Part shown: positions 15,383 through 23,821 of the stretch, in pieces
How positions within the stretch are numbered: position 1 is the stretch's first letter
How the letters are laid out: every line of letters starts with the position of its first letter
Assembly: GCA_043816955.1 (NCBI GenBank)
Contig: JBDRHL010000006.1
Coordinates: 1 to 29,027, forward strand
Direction: 5' to 3'
Length of the DNA: 29,027 bases
From: JBDRHL01 sp043816955
GTDB lineage: Bacteria; Planctomycetota; Phycisphaerae; Sedimentisphaerales; CAYZTY01
Translations under genes and position numbers: made by a program
The notes under the pieces: model-generated
Seen by the model: the letters and a program-made list of their open reading frames with translations, nothing else
What the model was told of the DNA's origin: nothing
Databases searched by the model: none

Positions 15383-16009
15383 ATGCATTTTCTCATAACA
15401 GCAGGGGGGACCCGTGAATATATTGACCCCGTGCGTTTTATTTCAAATGCCGGCACGGGTAAAATGGGCTGCTGCCTCGCCCGGGCTGTGATTCGAAAAG
15501 GACATACGGTAACATTGATAAGCACATCATCTGCACTTCGCCGGCCTCAGGGGGCAAAAGTTGTTTATGTCGAAACCGCCGATCAGATGTTCAAGGCAGT
15601 CAAGAAATATTTCCAAAAGTGCGATTGTCTTATCATGGCTGCCGCCGTTGCCGACTACACCCCAGCCGGAGTCACACGAACAAAGATCAAAAAAACCGCA
15701 GAGACCCTTCTCATAAAGCTAAAGCCTACAAAGGATATTCTCGAATGGGCCGGACGAAACAAAAAAGATAGAACCGTCGTCGGTTTTGCTCTGGAAGATA
15801 AAAACCTTCGCAGGAACGCTGAGAACAAACTGCTGAATAAAAATCTTGATATGATTATCGCAAATCGCCCCTCTGCAATCGGCTCCGATAAAACCACAGT
15901 ACACATTAAGACCCCCAGCCGGAACTGGCTCAGAATCGGCCCCGCATCGAAGGCATCAGTTGCATGCAGAATTATCCGCCTCTTGAGCTGTGTGCAGCAG
16001 ACCCGCTGA
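15383..16009 (+). CDS. coaB: Phosphopantothenate--cysteine ligase (stand-alone CoaB)
   Basis: A 208-residue ligase that activates phosphopantothenate and joins it to cysteine, the step before CoaC. The N-terminal nucleotide-binding signature is LITAGGTREYIDPVRFISN followed by GTGKMG. AAAVADYTP is the conserved central motif and KIKKTAETLLIKLKPTKDIL the lysine-containing motif of the family; VGFALE follows. The region around the K-motif keeps its lysines, so the enzyme should be active. It is the last gene of the plus-strand run and overlaps the 3' end of the converging ptsP gene by 38 bp. Confidence 0.93.
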   Translation: MHFLITAGGTREYIDPVRFISNAGTGKMGCCLARAVIRKGHTVTLISTSSALRRPQGAKVVYVETADQMFKAVKKYFQKCDCLIMAAAVADYTPAGVTRTKIKKTAETLLIKLKPTKDILEWAGRNKKDRTVVGFALEDKNLRRNAENKLLNKNLDMIIANRPSAIGSDKTTVHIKTPSRNWLRIGPASKASVACRIIRLLSCVQQTR

Positions 16010-18251
16010 CCAGGCCCAGGATTTCAGCAATTTCCGAAATTCTATTTCGCGTCAGAACATCCCTAGCAACAGCCTGTGCCTCATTGATGTCTATCTGCGA
16101 AATGGTTTTCTGTATCACAGGCATGAAGGTGGGAGCCAGACTGAATGTTCTGATGCCGATGCCCAGCAGGAAAGGCAGATACACAACCTGATGAGCCATG
16201 TCGCCGCAGACCGTTACCTCGATATTATGTCTTACTGCAGAATCGGCGATTTTTTTCAGGGCTCTTAAAACCGACGGGTGATGGGGCAGATAGAAGGCAG
16301 CGACATTCTCGTTTGTTCTGTCAGCGGCAAGCATAAACTGTATGAAATCATTGGTTCCTATTGAAAAAAAATCCGCTTCCGCTGCAAGATCATCGATGAT
16401 ATCGAGAACACAGGGTACTTCAATCATCATCCCTGTCAGCGGATCGGGATTATGTTCGATTTCCTCCCTTTCGAGCTGTTCGATACACTCCGGCACAAAG
16501 CTCTTTGCCTGTATAAATTCATCAAGCGACGATATCATAGGAAACATGATCCGAAGCTGCGTCTCTTTGCCCGCACGAAGAATCGCGCGTATCTGCTGAC
16601 GGAAAATCTCCTGCTGATGCAGCGAAAAACGGATCGATCGCATTCCCAGGGCGGGATTCTGCTCGGTAATGTCATTGAAGTAAGGAAGTACCTTATCGCC
16701 GCCTATGTCGAGCGTCCTGAATGTCACAAGTTTTTTCGGTGCGTTCTCCACGAGCCTGCGATAGATAACGTACTGCTCGGCTTCGGAGGGAAACGCCGTT
16801 CGGATCATGAAAGGAAATTCCGTTCTGTAAAGCCCTATCCCCTGGCAATTCATCCGCCTGGCAGCTTCAAGATCACTGAGCAGGTTAATGTTGGCCAGAA
16901 GTGTAATCACCGTCCCGTCACGCGTCCTGGTTATATCGCTCACAGCCGGCATCTCTCCCTCGATCCGTTTGCGATCTTCATAAGAACCGCGAACCGTCCG
17001 GACAACCTCCTCATCGGGGTTGATGTAAATATTCCCCGCTTCTGCATCAGCCAGAACCATAACATCCTCAGGCAGATCCAGCAGTTCGATCTTGTTCGCT
17101 ATCAGCATCGGTATCTCAAGCGACCCGGCGAGTATGGACAGGTGCGAGCTGATGCCGCCGCTTACCAGGATAATCGCGGCAACATTTTCTGACGACATCT
17201 TCAAAAGATCCGATGGATACAGCTCTCTTGCGATGACAACCCTGCCGCGGGATGATGCAAGTTTTTCAAGGTCCTTTACCAGATTGCCCAGCAGCCTGAC
17301 CGCCAGGTCCTCCAGGTCCTGTATTTTTTCCCTGACGTACATGTTTTCACTCTGGAAAAATACGTCGGTGTATTTGTGCACTACCTCCAATAAAGCAGCA
17401 GGCGCATTTTGCCCGTCCTTTATTTGCTGTTCAATTTCACCCGTAAACGCCTTGTCTTTGAGTATGAGCAGATGAGATGCAAAGATTAGCGACGCGGCAT
17501 CCGACAGCTTCTGTTCAACCTGCTTTTGCAGCTCCCCAAGCTGCTTTTCCGTAACTGAAACCGCCGCCTGGAAATCGCCGAGATCGTATTTGCCCCGGAA
17601 ATCCTTCTGGAACATAAAAGCAAAAAATTTTCGTTTGTCTATTATCATCGCCGGTGCATACGCAAAACCCCTGGAGGCTGCTTTTGCCTTGATGAATTTG
17701 ACTGCCTCGCTGATATGCCGAACAGGCTTTACCTCCTTTCGAGGGTACATAGCCATGAGAAATCTTGCGTTTTCGATGATATTGCCCAGTTGTGATGCAA
17801 CTGCCTTGAGTGCTTCTATGCTTTCATCTGTAAAGTAGTTGCCCGCCTGCCGCTGCAGTACCATCACGCCGATCCTGTTGATTCCACGGGTAATAGGTAT
17901 CGCCGCGTAACATTCGTATCGATCATCAAAAAAACCCGGAAAATATTTGAACGCCGGATTTTTACTTGCCTCTTTCTCACAAACAGTGCGCATCTGCTCA
18001 AGCGCAAGTCCGGTAAGTCCCTCGCCAAGCTTGATTTTTACTTTGTCGACCGCATCAGGGTTAAGCCCCTTTGTTGCCTTAAGCGTCAGCTCCTCGGTGT
18101 TATCATCATAAAGATATATCGAACAGGCATCGGCACCGGCATGCCTGCTGACAAGCTCGACCGTCTTATCGAGAACCGTTTCAATACTCACAGAATCCTG
18201 GAAAAGACTGCTGAGTTCACCGATATCTATCAGTAATTGCTTATGCTCCAT
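15972..18251 (-). CDS. ptsP: GAF-domain phosphoenolpyruvate--protein phosphotransferase (PTS enzyme I, PtsP type)
   Basis: A 759-residue enzyme I of the nitrogen-type PTS. Residues about 1-165 are a GAF sensor domain (DACSIYLYDD, KIKLGEGLTGLA). The phospho-His domain has His370 in VSGGISSHLSILAGSLEIPML; the canonical pattern GGxTSHxAI is slightly changed. The PEP-binding barrel carries GIGLYRTEFPFM, FRTLDIGGDK, NPALGMRSIRF, FFSIGTNDFIQFMLAADR and catalytic Cys682 in VTVCGDMAHQ. It moves phosphate from PEP to an HPr-like protein; none is encoded in the window. It is the last gene of the minus-strand set with pyrE 30 bp upstream. Confidence 0.95.
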   Translation of the reverse strand: MEHKQLLIDIGELSSLFQDSVSIETVLDKTVELVSRHAGADACSIYLYDDNTEELTLKATKGLNPDAVDKVKIKLGEGLTGLALEQMRTVCEKEASKNPAFKYFPGFFDDRYECYAAIPITRGINRIGVMVLQRQAGNYFTDESIEALKAVASQLGNIIENARFLMAMYPRKEVKPVRHISEAVKFIKAKAASRGFAYAPAMIIDKRKFFAFMFQKDFRGKYDLGDFQAAVSVTEKQLGELQKQVEQKLSDAASLIFASHLLILKDKAFTGEIEQQIKDGQNAPAALLEVVHKYTDVFFQSENMYVREKIQDLEDLAVRLLGNLVKDLEKLASSRGRVVIARELYPSDLLKMSSENVAAIILVSGGISSHLSILAGSLEIPMLIANKIELLDLPEDVMVLADAEAGNIYINPDEEVVRTVRGSYEDRKRIEGEMPAVSDITRTRDGTVITLLANINLLSDLEAARRMNCQGIGLYRTEFPFMIRTAFPSEAEQYVIYRRLVENAPKKLVTFRTLDIGGDKVLPYFNDITEQNPALGMRSIRFSLHQQEIFRQQIRAILRAGKETQLRIMFPMISSLDEFIQAKSFVPECIEQLEREEIEHNPDPLTGMMIEVPCVLDIIDDLAAEADFFSIGTNDFIQFMLAADRTNENVAAFYLPHHPSVLRALKKIADSAVRHNIEVTVCGDMAHQVVYLPFLLGIGIRTFSLAPTFMPVIQKTISQIDINEAQAVARDVLTRNRISEIAEILGLVSGSAAHSSRGG

Positions 18252-18280
18252 AAGTCGCTTGGCTGCCGAAATACATCCGG

Positions 18281-18808
18281 CTAACTATCCTTTATCCCCA
18301 GGTCCTCTTTTGTGATGATGCTCTCGAACTTGTACCCCGCCTTTGTTATATTCTCTTCTGCCCCCTGCTTTCGGTCGATAACCGCAACGATCTTTTTTAC
18401 CCTTGCGCCTGTCTCGGTAATTACCTTCGCAGCTTCCAGAACCTGGCCGCCCGTCGTGGCAATGTCCTCCACCAGCAGGACCACATCATCAGGCCTTAAC
18501 AGTCCTTCGATCATCTTACCCGTACCATAACCCTTCTTACTGTTGCGTATGATAATCCAGTTTTTACCGCATTGCATCGCAGTTGCCGCTGCAATCGCCA
18601 CCCCCCCGAGTTCCGCCCCTGCAATTAAAGTCACATCATCCGTAACATGCCCGGCAAATTCAACACCAAGTGCTCTCAGAATATCCGGACACGTCTCAAA
18701 TAAATATTTGTCAAGATAGTATTTGCTTTTTTTGCCGCTTCGCAGCGTAAAATCCCCCTCCAGATAGGCTGTCTCCCTGATTCGTTTTATAAGCTCATCT
18801 CTTTTCAC
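18281..18808 (-). CDS. pyrE: Orotate phosphoribosyltransferase
   Basis: A 175-residue enzyme of pyrimidine synthesis that joins orotate to PRPP to form orotidine 5'-phosphate. The PRPP-binding motif VVLLVEDIATTGGQ lies at about 109-122, and the N-terminal FTLRSGKKSKYYLDKYL region and GAELGGVAIAAATA fit the family. The length is normal for the short PyrE type. It lies 12 bp after purB and 30 bp before ptsP, so nucleotide synthesis genes and the PTS enzyme are probably co-transcribed. Confidence 0.94.
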   Translation of the reverse strand: MKRDELIKRIRETAYLEGDFTLRSGKKSKYYLDKYLFETCPDILRALGVEFAGHVTDDVTLIAGAELGGVAIAAATAMQCGKNWIIIRNSKKGYGTGKMIEGLLRPDDVVLLVEDIATTGGQVLEAAKVITETGARVKKIVAVIDRKQGAEENITKAGYKFESIITKEDLGIKDS

Positions 18809-18819
18809 GTATCTGTCCT

Positions 18820-20253
18820 TTATACCTTCAACTCATCTTTTCTATTTAATTGACTCCTGTATCTTCGCTTAATCGGAACAACTACACTTTTGATAAATTC
18901 ATCAACCTGCTGCGGACATCGGCCGATGTAACTTTTCGGGTTCATCACAGCCCTGAAGTCAACCTTGCTGAATGCCGGATCTTTTTTAAGCCTCTCGATA
19001 AGGTCGTTATGTCTCCCGTGTTTTTTCACCTGTTCCGCCGCAGCCATCGAGTGCTGCCTGATTTTTTCATGAAGAACCTGCCTGTTCCCGCCTGCCTGCA
19101 CCGCTGCCATCAGGATATTTTCTGTTGCCATGAAAGGAAGTTCCGACGCCACCCTGGCGCTGATTACCTTCGGGTAAACAACAAGCCCTTTGACAATATT
19201 CATCATAATCTCAAGGATCCCGTCGACAGCAAGAAACCCTTCGGGTATTACCACCCTGCGGTTCGCCGAGTCGTCCAGCGTCCGCTCGAACCACTGTTCC
19301 GCAGCGGTCATCTGCGGGCTTGTAGCAAGCGATAACACCAGCCGCGAAAGCGCCGTTGCCCGCTCCGCACGCATCGGGTTGCGCTTATAAGCCATAGCCG
19401 ATGAGCCTATCTGCGATTTTTCGAAAGGCTCTTCAATCTCCTTCAGGTTTGCAAGAAGCCGCAGGTCGTTACACATCTTGTGCGCCGACTGCGCCACAGA
19501 AGCAAGGCTGTTCAATACAAGAGCGTCTATCTTCCGCTGATAAGTCTGGCCGGTAACCGCGCAGAGGTTCTTGAAGCCGAATGCCTTCGCCAGCGCCCTG
19601 TCGAGCTGCTTGACCTTGTTGTGATTGCCCCCGAACAGGGAAAGAAAAGAGGCCTGCGTACCGGTCGTTCCCTTGACCCCCCTGAAAGGCAAAGTCGCAA
19701 GGCGATGTTCAATCTCCTCAAGGTCCATCACAAATTCATAGGCCCACAAAGCTGCCCGCTTGCCGACCGTCGTAAGCTGGGCAGGCTGATAGTGTGTAAA
19801 ACCAAGCGCGGGCACTAACCGATATTTCCTCGCAAATTCCGACAGCCCCGCTATAACACAGGCAACCTTGGCCGCGATCATCTCAAGTCCCTGACGCATT
19901 ATAATCAGGTCTGCGTTATCACCGACAAAACAGCTTGTCGCACCGAGATGAATTATCCCAGCCGCCTTAGGCGCAGCTTCACCAAAGGCATGAACGTGGG
20001 CCATCACGTCATGACGAAACTTCTTTTCATATTTCAAAGCCTTTTCGAAGTCAATATCATCAAGGTGTCTGGTCATTTCGTCTATCTGCGTCTGCTTGAT
20101 TTTCAGCCCGTATTTTTTCTCCGCTTTCGCCAGCTCCAGCCACAGTCTCCGCCAGGTCGAAAATTTCTTCTGCAAACCAAAAAGCTCCGCCATTTCCCGT
20201 GAGGCATTTCTTTCGACCAGCGGACTTACATAAAGCTCATATTGTTTTGTCAT
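18820..20253 (-). CDS. purB: Adenylosuccinate lyase
   Basis: A 477-residue member of the fumarase/aspartase superfamily that cleaves SAICAR and adenylosuccinate in purine synthesis. The superfamily signature SSAMAYKRNPMRAE (about 284-297) has Ala in place of the common Pro (SSxMPYKRNP). The catalytic serine loop and the His154-containing GFTHYQPAQLTTVGKRA are present, with GATSCFVGDNADL upstream. Start ATG 20253 has AGGAAA before it and begins where homology begins; a longer in-frame start at 20319 would overlap the upstream gene. It follows the aldo/keto reductase by about 20 bp. Confidence 0.95.
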   Translation of the reverse strand: MTKQYELYVSPLVERNASREMAELFGLQKKFSTWRRLWLELAKAEKKYGLKIKQTQIDEMTRHLDDIDFEKALKYEKKFRHDVMAHVHAFGEAAPKAAGIIHLGATSCFVGDNADLIIMRQGLEMIAAKVACVIAGLSEFARKYRLVPALGFTHYQPAQLTTVGKRAALWAYEFVMDLEEIEHRLATLPFRGVKGTTGTQASFLSLFGGNHNKVKQLDRALAKAFGFKNLCAVTGQTYQRKIDALVLNSLASVAQSAHKMCNDLRLLANLKEIEEPFEKSQIGSSAMAYKRNPMRAERATALSRLVLSLATSPQMTAAEQWFERTLDDSANRRVVIPEGFLAVDGILEIMMNIVKGLVVYPKVISARVASELPFMATENILMAAVQAGGNRQVLHEKIRQHSMAAAEQVKKHGRHNDLIERLKKDPAFSKVDFRAVMNPKSYIGRCPQQVDEFIKSVVVPIKRRYRSQLNRKDELKV

Positions 20254-20272
20254 AGCTTGTTTCCTAATAAGA

Positions 20273-21244
20273 TCAGCATGTATCCAGCGCGTCTTGGCGT
20301 TTTTCAAGCAACTCTTCAATCAGCGCAATATCTTCACTTTCAAGCTGAAGCTCCCCTGCCTTTGCGGTTTCTGCTATCTGCCCCGCCCGCCGGGCCCCGG
20401 CAATGGCGCTTGTTATCTCCGCACGTCTCAATACCCATGCAATCGCCAATTGAGCGATCGTGGCTGCGTACTTTTCAGCAATAGGCCGAAGCTCTTCAAC
20501 CAGCGCAAGCGTCGCAGAGAACGAAGGCTCTCTGAAAATGGTGCTGAGCCTTCTGTTATCATCTTTGGCAAGATTATCAAGACGGTCTTTACTGAATTTG
20601 CCCGTCAGCAGGCCCCTGGCCATCGGGCTGTACGCGACAATACCGATATCGTTTTGCCGGCAATATCCGATCAGCTCTTTTTCGATCTGTCGAACCAGCA
20701 TATTATAACAAGGCTGCACGCTTGCGACCGGATGAATTGCCCGGCACAGCTTAATCTGCTCAATGGAAAAATTGCTGACACCTGCGTACCTGACCTTACC
20801 CTCCTTGACCAAATCCGCTATCGCCCCCCATCCATCCTCCAGGTCAACCTCAGGCTCAGGCCAGTGCACCTGCATCAGATCGATTCTCTCAACCCCAAGC
20901 CTCCTGAGGCTGTCTTCACACTCCCTCTTTACGCTCTCATCCTTCAGGCAGCTCACCTTCTCTCTCTTCTCATTCCACAGCAATCCGCATTTCGTGGCGA
21001 TCAATGGCTTTTCACTAATATCCTTCAGAGCCTTTCCAACAACCTGCTCCGCGTGTCCACAGCCATAAATCGGCGCGGTATCAATCCAGTTAATCCCTTC
21101 CTCCATAGCCTCCAGGATAGCCTTGATTGAATCCCTGTCATCCTGCTTTCCCCATCCGAACTGCCACGGCCCACCAATAGCCCAGGTCCCCAGGCCAACC
21201 GTCGTTAGATACAAATCCGTATCCCCAATTTTTCTTTTCTTCAT
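20273..21244 (-). CDS. Aldo/keto reductase
   Basis: A 323-residue NADPH-dependent oxidoreductase with the AKR barrel and complete catalytic tetrad: Asp55 and Tyr60 in WIDTAPIYGCGHAE, Lys85 in IATKCGLLW and His127 in LMQVHWPEPE. The cofactor-binding C-terminal part includes AIAGARRAGQIAETAKAGEL. The substrate is not predictable. Start ATG 21244 is preceded by GGGAG and begins at the family N-terminus; the longer frame upstream is not conserved in character. It is the first gene of a minus-strand set leading into purB, pyrE and ptsP. Confidence 0.93.
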   Translation of the reverse strand: MKKRKIGDTDLYLTTVGLGTWAIGGPWQFGWGKQDDRDSIKAILEAMEEGINWIDTAPIYGCGHAEQVVGKALKDISEKPLIATKCGLLWNEKREKVSCLKDESVKRECEDSLRRLGVERIDLMQVHWPEPEVDLEDGWGAIADLVKEGKVRYAGVSNFSIEQIKLCRAIHPVASVQPCYNMLVRQIEKELIGYCRQNDIGIVAYSPMARGLLTGKFSKDRLDNLAKDDNRRLSTIFREPSFSATLALVEELRPIAEKYAATIAQLAIAWVLRRAEITSAIAGARRAGQIAETAKAGELQLESEDIALIEELLEKRQDALDTC

Positions 21245-21297
21245 TTTCCAGGCTCCCAGCCCATTTAAAAAAGTCCAGTCCAGCACACCACCCCCAG

Positions 21298-21326
21298 AGC
21301 ATACCATTGAAACACCGGTTATGCAA
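21298..21326 (-). promoter_or_regulatory. Possible promoter of the aldo/keto reductase-purB-pyrE-ptsP set
   Basis: On the minus strand, TTGCAT (21321-21326) and TATGCT (21298-21303) are separated by 17 bp, about 50 bp before the reductase start codon. The consensus match is moderate. Confidence 0.28.
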
Positions 21327-21341
21327 CAATGCAGGAGGGTT

Positions 21342-23741
21342 TCATTGCATAGTTTCTTCCGGGGGATATTCTTTCATCCCAGCTTTTTTGTAAAACTGTG
21401 CTTCTTTGTCGGAAAGTTTCTTCTCACGGATCAATGTGTGGATACGCTGCAAGTCAACATCTCGCGGCTTGCCGCCTGCAGATATGGAAATAAAGGTCCG
21501 GTCAAAACCAGTGGAAGTAACCTCCAAAAATCTGTTTGTTGAAACAATTATTATAAAGATTGCTGTTACAAGCACGCAAGCTGAAAATATTCCAGGTTTT
21601 TTTTTGTTTTTCCTTGATTATGGTTTTTTCAAAGCGGCACTTGTCACAATATAAACAATCAGAATTATCCTTGCCGGTAAGGCCGAACTCACAGTTGCCG
21701 AATTTTTTAGCTGGTAAATATCGCTTTAATAGAACCAACTTGTTAAACAGAGACAGGAAGGCTCCGGCTGGACACAAATACCGGCACCAGAAACGAGAGT
21801 AAAAAACTGTGCCTATTAAAGCAGCTGCGGTTATTAGCAGTATTGGGGAAAGAAAATTATAGGTTCCAAAAAAATCCCGGGATGAAACGAAAGTATATAA
21901 ATTAAAAAATGAAATTAAGGGGTCTGCGACTAAGGTTGATCGATCTCTGGAAACAAAGAATGCCATCATCAGAATAAAGAATATTACGTATTTGACAAAT
22001 CGTGCCTTTCTCATTTCTTCTTCTACCAGGGCAGGTTTGTATTTCCTGGGAATAATAAAACCGAACAGCTCCTGCGCAGCACCAAATGGACAGATATAGC
22101 CGCAGTAGATATTGCCGAAGATTATCCCCAAAATTGGTATTCCCACAGCCAGTATAAATGCCCCGGATAGTCCTATAGCCGGAATACGTAAAGACAAAAT
22201 TGTCGCGATTTGTTCACTGGAATACTGAGTATTTAAAATTATACCTCCGACGACAAGATTAAAGCTCAAAACTATTAATCTAGTCCAAAATCCACCATAA
22301 TAGACAACAATTAAGGTAAGGACAAATGCAGTAATCAGATATATTCCTGTTATATCCGATAAATTATAGGCTTGGGGTTCTTCTTTAATGCCGGGTTGGA
22401 TGGTATGGCCGAGGACCCCTCTCGCAAATACGTTACCTGATTTTTGTAATGCTTTGAGGATAGCTTCAGAACTGACAGTGGCACCGGTTACTGTATCGAC
22501 ATCGTCAAAAGGCCTGGCGGAAAAAAGCATACGGCCGGTTAGAAGCTCGCGCCATTGTGTAAGCATCTCAAGATACGCAGGGCTTTCTTGAGACCTTATA
22601 ATATGAAAGTCAATTAGCTCACCGACAGTATCTGTGTAAATTGCGAGGTTTATTTTTCCTCCGAAGCCGCGAACCTGTGGAGCCGTATCTTTTGAACCGA
22701 AGATATATCCAACTAATTGTTCATTGCTGTCATAAACGCTGTAATAATCAATTTTTTGACTATCCTCAGCAATTATGGCAGAGACCTGTTTAATTTGTAA
22801 TTGGCCGGCTAAAGATTGAGCGGTATATTTTGATAATGCGGGTCTGAGTTTTGTTTCAGCATATACAATTAAGTTCGAGCACAATATGACAGATATTCCT
22901 GTCGCTAATAAGATGTAGCCGGCCATACGAAAACGAGGAGCGCCGGCAAGAACAAAAAATCTTTGCGGCTTATATATTTTCAGTAAGGTAAGCGGTAGAT
23001 TGCTTAAAATGAGTACAACAAAAACAAAGATGCTTACTTTTATTCCAAGCACCGGAACAAGTGCCAGACTTGTAAGCAGCCCTCCGGCTGAGGCGCCAAG
23101 ATGATCCGCGGCTGCTAGTTTGCCGGCAATCTGAGCAGTTCCAAAAGCAGAAGCAGCTAGTTGTCCTACAGCTATTGGGAAATAACAACCGGCACATAAA
23201 CCACACGAGATAAAGAAAAAAGCAAACATCAGATGCGACCATTGCCTGCTTGGCCAAAATGCAATTGCAAAAAGAGTTAAAGAATGTACGAAAACCACTG
23301 CAAACAAAAAAAATCCCGGCCGCGGCCTCGACGTCTTTGTCAGTAAGGTCCTTACTAACGCTGCCCCTGAACTCAGACCTAACATGAATAAGGAAGAAAT
23401 AATCCCAACATGTAAGTATAATGAGCCGAACCGGGTTTGATAAAGATACATCAGAACAATAACCATGCCGATTGATGCTAAACCGGCTGAAAACACCAAA
23501 AAAATACTGTCAAAAGCAGATGGTCCGCTTTGCTGAGTAGACTTAAAAAGATAGATTCCTCTGAAAAGCACAAAAACCAGAATAGGGATAAGAAAAACCA
23601 GCGGACCGGTAACAATAAGATGTTTAATAAACCTTGCGGCGGGTGCTCCGGATTGCTTGGCTGCCAGTAATAAACTGTATAAGTGTGCCAGTGGCCTCGA
23701 ATCATGGTTGATCAAAAAACTATCCGGCAGATCGGCGTCCG
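21342..23741 (-). CDS. 3' exon of a giant membrane flavin/iron-sulfur protein (polytopic + FMN-binding + 4Fe-4S), frameshifted near its end
   Basis: This is the part after the group II intron. Reading from the splice site it begins with DADLPDSFLINHDSRPLAHL. It then has a polytopic domain of about eight hydrophobic helices, similar to the C-terminal half of large spermidine-synthase-like membrane proteins, and an FMN-binding domain with DTVTGATVSSEAI, the flavin-attachment type motif. NosR/NapH-like helices follow with two CxxxCP motifs (YCGYICPFG and WCRYLCPAG) and a cysteine cluster (DCLYCDKC). The frame stops at 21502 after an odd non-conserved tail. Removing one A from the A9 run at 21597-21605 instead continues into a hydrophobic helix (FSACVLVTAIFIIIV) and a soluble tail ending at 21342. 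The protein likely passes electrons between a membrane donor and an extracytoplasmic flavin. Confidence 0.8.
21597..21605 (-). repeat. A9 homopolymer (minus strand) at a frameshift near the end of the giant gene
   Basis: Nine consecutive A on the coding strand, preceded by GAAAAAC. With eight A the reading continues as K-K-P-G-I-F-S-A-C-V into a plausible last membrane helix; with nine A it gives a short tail without family character. A9 runs are known to permit RNA polymerase slippage, so a full-length product could still be made. Confidence 0.75.
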
Positions 23742-23779
23742 GTCGGGTAGACCCGGGCAGTTGCCCACCCGGGTCCCCC
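23742..23779 (-). ncRNA. Group II intron domain VI with branch-point adenosine
   Basis: A hairpin with stem GACCCGGG/CCCGGGTC (23768-23775 with 23750-23757) and an outer GGG/CCC pairing separated by an unpaired TA. The unpaired A, at 23748, is the seventh nucleotide from the 3' end, the usual place of the branch-point A. Confidence 0.7.
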
Positions 23780-23782
23780 ACA

Positions 23783-23815
23783 GATCCGGACTTGCAGGAC
23801 TCCCGCATCCGGCTC
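23783..23815 (-). ncRNA. Group II intron domain V
   Basis: A 33-nt hairpin beginning GAGCCGGATGCGGG and ending AAGTCCGGATC. The AGC catalytic triad, lower stem CCGGA/TCCGG, a two-nucleotide AA bulge and a short upper stem are all visible. Its length is within one nucleotide of the typical 34. Confidence 0.8.
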
Positions 23816-23821
23816 CTCGAA

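Noticed and set aside
21320..21351. Inverted repeat TATGCAA/TTGCATA after the giant gene as a terminator
   Set aside because: The 18-nt loop is large and no T run follows in the required direction; the left arm also serves as a candidate -35 element.
21342..21575. A separate small gene starting at GTG 21575
   Set aside because: It has no ribosome-binding site and its membrane helix fits as the continuation of the large redox protein after the A9 frameshift.
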